Made by a program: the position numbers and the translations under genes. A stretch of 9,641 nucleotides of DNA from assembly GCA_003512125.1 (NCBI GenBank), contig DOSQ01000007.1:1667-11307 (forward strand). Reading direction: 5' to 3'. Origin of the DNA: Acidaminococcaceae bacterium. GTDB taxonomy: Bacteria; Bacillota; Negativicutes; Acidaminococcales; Acidaminococcaceae. The notes below the pieces were generated by a model. It was not told the DNA's origin. It saw only the letters and a program-made list of their open reading frames with translations, and made no database searches. Positions 6,512-9,641 of the stretch are shown one piece after another (position 1 is the stretch's first letter; each line of letters opens with the position of its first letter).

Positions 6512-7612
6512 TTGCGTCGTTACATACGCAATCTGGACTGGATTTTAATATTGACTCTGCTATTGCTGACGGGGATCGGCATGGTGCTGATCGCCAGCGC
6601 CACCCATGGGGATGCGCTGGTGACGGGAAGCAACCGGTTTGTGCAGCGGCAGGGGCTGTTTCTGCTGGTTGATGTTCTGCTGGCCGTGGGAATCATTTCC
6701 ATGGATTACCATTCGCTGAAACGGATTGCCCTGCCCTTATACGGCTTTACGGTCTTGCTGCTGCTGGGAGTTATGTTTTTCGGCCATGCATCCCTGGGAG
6801 CCCAGCGCTGGATCCAGATTGGTCCGGTGACATTCCAGCCCAGTGAGTTTTCCAAGGCGTTCATGATCGTCTGTCTGGCTGCTTTTTTAGATGAACGGAG
6901 TGAATATTTGGAACAGTGGAAGGATTATCTGCCCGCCTGTGTGTTTATGCTGGTACCGTTTGTACTGGTGCTGCGGCAGCCGGATCTTGGTACAGCCCTG
7001 GTTTTCGGGGCAATTGCCTTTTCCATGTTCTGGGTCTGCGGGTTTAAACTGAAATGGATTGCTGCCCTGACGGGTGTGTTTGTTTGTATAGCGCCGGTGT
7101 TGTGGCAGTTTCTGCATGAATACCAGCGGAACCGGATCCGCGTTTTTCTGGATCCGGAACTGGATCCGTTCGGGGCCGGGTATCATGTGATCCAGTCCAA
7201 GATCGCCATCGGCAGCGGCATGCTGTGGGGCAAGGGCTGGATGCAGGGAACCCAGAGCCAGCTCGATTTCTTGCCGGAAAACCACACGGATTTTATCTTT
7301 GCGGTGGCGGGGGAAGAGTTCGGGTTTGTGGGCGCAGTTCTGATTCTGCTATTATATATGGTACTGATCTGGCGTGGTCTGACCATCGCCCTGAACGCGG
7401 AAGACCGTTTTGGAACGTTGCTGGCTGCCGGCATTACCGGCATGTATCTGTTCCACGTGCTGGTAAATATTGGCATGACCATTGGTATTATGCCGGTGAC
7501 GGGGGTGCCGCTGCCGTTTCTCAGCTACGGGGTCAGTTCCCTCACTACGAATATGCTGATGGCAGGCGTGCTGCTTAACATTAATGTCCGGCACACAAGG
7601 CTGCAATTTTAA
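6512..7612 (+). CDS. rodA: RodA, SEDS-family peptidoglycan glycosyltransferase
   Basis: This gene encodes a 366-residue multi-spanning membrane protein that polymerises glycan strands from lipid II for cell elongation, paired with PBP2. It starts at TTG with the typical basic RodA N-terminus (MRRYIRNLDWILIL) followed by the first helix. About ten membrane segments cover the chain. SEDS landmarks are present. The segment RQPDLGTALV lies near the middle, and the extracytoplasmic region PFGAGYHVIQSKIAIGSG comes before HTDF, whose Asp260 matches the catalytic aspartate of RodA proteins. Near the C-terminus is PVTGVPLPFLSYGVSS, the conserved SEDS signature. FtsW and SpoVE are alternative SEDS proteins, but the location directly after an elongation PBP2 and the mre genes favours RodA. 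The protein looks intact. Confidence 0.96.
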   Translation: MRRYIRNLDWILILTLLLLTGIGMVLIASATHGDALVTGSNRFVQRQGLFLLVDVLLAVGIISMDYHSLKRIALPLYGFTVLLLLGVMFFGHASLGAQRWIQIGPVTFQPSEFSKAFMIVCLAAFLDERSEYLEQWKDYLPACVFMLVPFVLVLRQPDLGTALVFGAIAFSMFWVCGFKLKWIAALTGVFVCIAPVLWQFLHEYQRNRIRVFLDPELDPFGAGYHVIQSKIAIGSGMLWGKGWMQGTQSQLDFLPENHTDFIFAVAGEEFGFVGAVLILLLYMVLIWRGLTIALNAEDRFGTLLAAGITGMYLFHVLVNIGMTIGIMPVTGVPLPFLSYGVSSLTTNMLMAGVLLNINVRHTRLQF

Positions 7613-7725
7613 GCAGCGTCTCCTTACATTGGTATCCGTATATGCCAGGTTGTAAATTGCGAACGGATGGCGTAAGCATATGTTATATTATTTATAGGTA
7701 GTTAAGACTGGTTGGAGGCTCTCAC
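7613..7725 (+). promoter_or_regulatory. rodA-radical SAM spacer with weak promoter-like sequence
   Basis: This 113-base spacer contains no supportable gene. TTGCGA at 7657-7662 and TATGTT at 7679-7684 are 16 bases apart and could be a weak -35/-10 pair inside an AT-rich stretch (7674-7700). Two short dyads interlock across it: ATCCGT (7634-7639) with ACGGAT (7663-7668), and ATATGC (7640-7645) with GCATAT (7676-7681). No clear terminator for rodA is visible. GGAGG at 7714-7718 is a strong ribosome-binding site seven bases before the next ATG. Confidence 0.35.
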
Positions 7726-9641
7726 ATGAACAAAGAACTGGCCATAGACATGCTGGCAGCGGTGAAGAAACCGGCCCGGTATACCGGCGGGGAGTTTGGC
7801 AGTATTTTTAAAGAAGAAGCAGAGGTGCGGATCGCACTGGCCTTTCCCGATGTATACGAAGTGGGCATGAGCTATCTGGGCTTTAAAATTTTATATCATC
7901 TTGTGAACAAGATGGAAGGCGTTGCGGCTGAACGGGTCTATGCTCCCTGGGTGGATATGGAACAGCTGATGCGGGAACGCAAAATTGTGCTGACCACGCT
8001 GGAGACAAAAAAGGCTCTTTGTGAATGCGACCTGGTGGGTTTTACCCTGCAGTATGAGCTGAGCTATACCAATATCCTGAATATGCTGGACCTGGGCGGG
8101 GTTTCTGTGCTGGCAGCGGAACGGGGTGAAGAGGAACCCTTTGTGGTGGTAGGCGGCCCCTGTGTGTTCAACCCGGAACCCCTGGCCGATTTTTTTGATT
8201 TTGCAATTTTGGGAGAAGGGGAGGAGGCCCTGCCGGAGGTGCTGGCCTGTTACCAGACTTGGAAACGGGACGGAAAGCCCGGAGGCAGGCAGGGGTTCCT
8301 GCACCGGGTGGTACGGATTCCGGGCGTGTATGTTCCTTCCTTTTATGATGTTACCTATAATGAAGATAATACGATTCAGACAGTGACTCCCAATACACCG
8401 GATGCGCCGGCCGCGGTGACGAAGCGGGTGGTGGCGGATCTGAATACCGTGGATTTTCCTACGGCGCCGGTGGTGCCCTTTGGGGAGATCGTCCATGACC
8501 GGATCATGCTGGAAATGTTCCGGGGCTGCAGCCGGGGCTGCCGTTTCTGCCATGCGGGGATGGTGTACCGTCCGGTGCGGGAACGCCGGCCGGAAGTGCT
8601 GCGGGAAATCGCCCATAAGCAGGTGGAGAATACGGGATATGAAGAAATTTCCCTGGTATCCCTCAGCACGGCAGATTATTCCTGCCTGGGACCTTTTCTG
8701 GATACGATGATTGCAGACTTTAAAGACAAAAAGGTCAGCGTGTCCCTGCCCAGTCTGCGTATTGACGCGTTCAGCGTGGATGTGGCCAAAAAGGTGCAGG
8801 CAGTGCGGAAGAGCGGGCTCACCTTTGCGCCGGAAGCGGGCAGCCAGCGGATGCGTGACGTGATCAACAAAGGCGTTACGGAAGAGGATCTGCTGCATGC
8901 GGTGAGCGCGGCGTTTGAAAACGGCTGGAAAAAAGTAAAACTGTATTTTATGATCGGGCTTCCCGGTGAAACCGATGAAGACGTGCTGGCGATTGCCCAG
9001 CTGGCAAAGAAGGTACAGTGGAAGTTTAAAGAGATCACAGGCAAGGGCGGCTGTCAGGTGACCATCAGCGCTTCTTCTTTTGTACCGAAACCTTACACAG
9101 CATTCCAGTGGGCGCCACAGGATACCCTGGAGGAAATTCACCGGAAGCAGGGGCTTCTGATTGAAGCGACACGTGTTAAAAACATAACATTCCAGTATCA
9201 TGACGGCAAGACCAGCATCATGGAAGGCATATTTGCCAGAGGGGACCGCCGGTTAGGCAGGGCTTTATATCTGGCCTGGCAGCGCGGCCAGCGCTTTGAC
9301 GGGTGGGCAGATGTGTTTGACTATGACCGCTGGCAGCAGGCGTTGCAGGACTGCGGGCTGGATCCTGATTTTTATAATCACCGTGTGCGGGGCGAAAAGG
9401 AAGTGTTCCCCTGGGAGCATCTGCAGCCTGCGGTAAACCGGGCGTTCCTGGCCAGTGAGTACAAGAAAGCACAGCAGCAGATGCTGACACCGGATTGCCG
9501 GCAGGGTCGTTGCAACGGCTGCGGAGTGTGTCAGCGGCTGGGGGTTCCGGTCATGGACTGGAGCGGCAGGGCCTACGATGCGTCGGAAGAAATGGGCTTT
9601 GCGTTTCTTACGGAAAAGATGGCGGGCGGAGACAATATCAG
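7726..9641 (+). CDS. TIGR03960-like B12-binding-type radical SAM protein (3' end outside window)
   Basis: The frame starts at ATG 7726, behind GGAGG, and is still open at the window edge after 638 codons. The N-terminal region (FPDVYEVGMSYLGFKILYHL, then TLQYELSYTNIL and VVVGGPCVFNPEPLADFFD) resembles the cobalamin-binding-like domain of this family. The radical SAM core holds C268-x3-C272-x2-C275 in RGCSRGCRFCHAG, which would bind the [4Fe-4S] cluster. It continues with SLPSLRIDAF, FAPEAGSQRMR and KLYFMIGLPGET. A second cysteine set, C591-x4-C596-x2-C599-x2-C602, lies near the visible C-terminus and may hold another iron-sulphur cluster. Proteins of this type commonly sit near a TIGR03936 (DUF2344) gene, rng and the rplU-rpmA genes, or are fused to DUF2344; that part would lie beyond the edge. 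The reaction catalysed is not established as far as I know. There is no histidine-for-cysteine change in the SAM motif. Confidence 0.9.
   Translation, partial: MNKELAIDMLAAVKKPARYTGGEFGSIFKEEAEVRIALAFPDVYEVGMSYLGFKILYHLVNKMEGVAAERVYAPWVDMEQLMRERKIVLTTLETKKALCECDLVGFTLQYELSYTNILNMLDLGGVSVLAAERGEEEPFVVVGGPCVFNPEPLADFFDFAILGEGEEALPEVLACYQTWKRDGKPGGRQGFLHRVVRIPGVYVPSFYDVTYNEDNTIQTVTPNTPDAPAAVTKRVVADLNTVDFPTAPVVPFGEIVHDRIMLEMFRGCSRGCRFCHAGMVYRPVRERRPEVLREIAHKQVENTGYEEISLVSLSTADYSCLGPFLDTMIADFKDKKVSVSLPSLRIDAFSVDVAKKVQAVRKSGLTFAPEAGSQRMRDVINKGVTEEDLLHAVSAAFENGWKKVKLYFMIGLPGETDEDVLAIAQLAKKVQWKFKEITGKGGCQVTISASSFVPKPYTAFQWAPQDTLEEIHRKQGLLIEATRVKNITFQYHDGKTSIMEGIFARGDRRLGRALYLAWQRGQRFDGWADVFDYDRWQQALQDCGLDPDFYNHRVRGEKEVFPWEHLQPAVNRAFLASEYKKAQQQMLTPDCRQGRCNGCGVCQRLGVPVMDWSGRAYDASEEMGFAFLTEKMAGGDNI

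Noticed and set aside
7891..9201. Long open frame (436 codons) on the minus strand
   Set aside because: It is opposite the radical SAM gene, which has clear motifs. The minus-strand product is low in recognisable structure and biased towards H, R and F, so it is a shadow.

Overview
The window is a compact stretch of bacterial chromosome with every supportable gene on the + strand. The central block encodes the cell-elongation machinery of a rod-shaped or ovoid bacterium: radC, mreB, mreC, mreD, a class B penicillin-binding protein (PBP2/mrdA type) and rodA. The radC-mreBCD neighbourhood, with a cobalamin-binding-type radical SAM protein (TIGR03960-like) downstream, is typical of Firmicutes in the broad sense. 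The moderately high GC, the PBP2-rodA pair placed directly after mreD, and an RseC-like gene upstream make a Negativicutes-type organism (Acidaminococcaceae or a relative) my best guess. That assignment is inference from gene content and style, not from any search.

Layout. Positions 1-1164 hold three small genes: the 3' end of a hypothetical protein, a two-helix membrane protein, and an RseC/MucC-like membrane protein that lacks the family's cysteine cluster. An intergenic dyad at about 1174-1240 and an AT-rich, promoter-like stretch separate them from radC (TTG start at 1280). mreB follows at 2070. A roughly 110-base spacer with two hairpins separates mreB from mreC. mreC and mreD overlap by four bases. 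The PBP2 gene starts at a TTG at 4682, and rodA follows after 18 bases, also from a TTG. After a 113-base gap, a radical SAM gene runs from 7726 off the right edge.

How the genes work together. MreB filaments, the MreC/MreD membrane scaffold, the RodA glycosyltransferase and the PBP2 transpeptidase form the Rod complex, which builds lateral-wall peptidoglycan. All five components lie here in one direction within about 5.5 kb, and each carries its expected motifs. RadC and the radical SAM protein are conserved neighbours whose functional link to cell shape is not established.

No gene-free stretch exceeds 300 bases. I see no tRNA, rRNA, CRISPR array, insertion sequence, attachment site or sign of recent transfer. 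The window looks like ordinary core genome. The most notable points are the intergenic dyads, the cysteine-less RseC-like protein, and the run of TTG start codons. I found no convincing evidence for a previously undescribed system.
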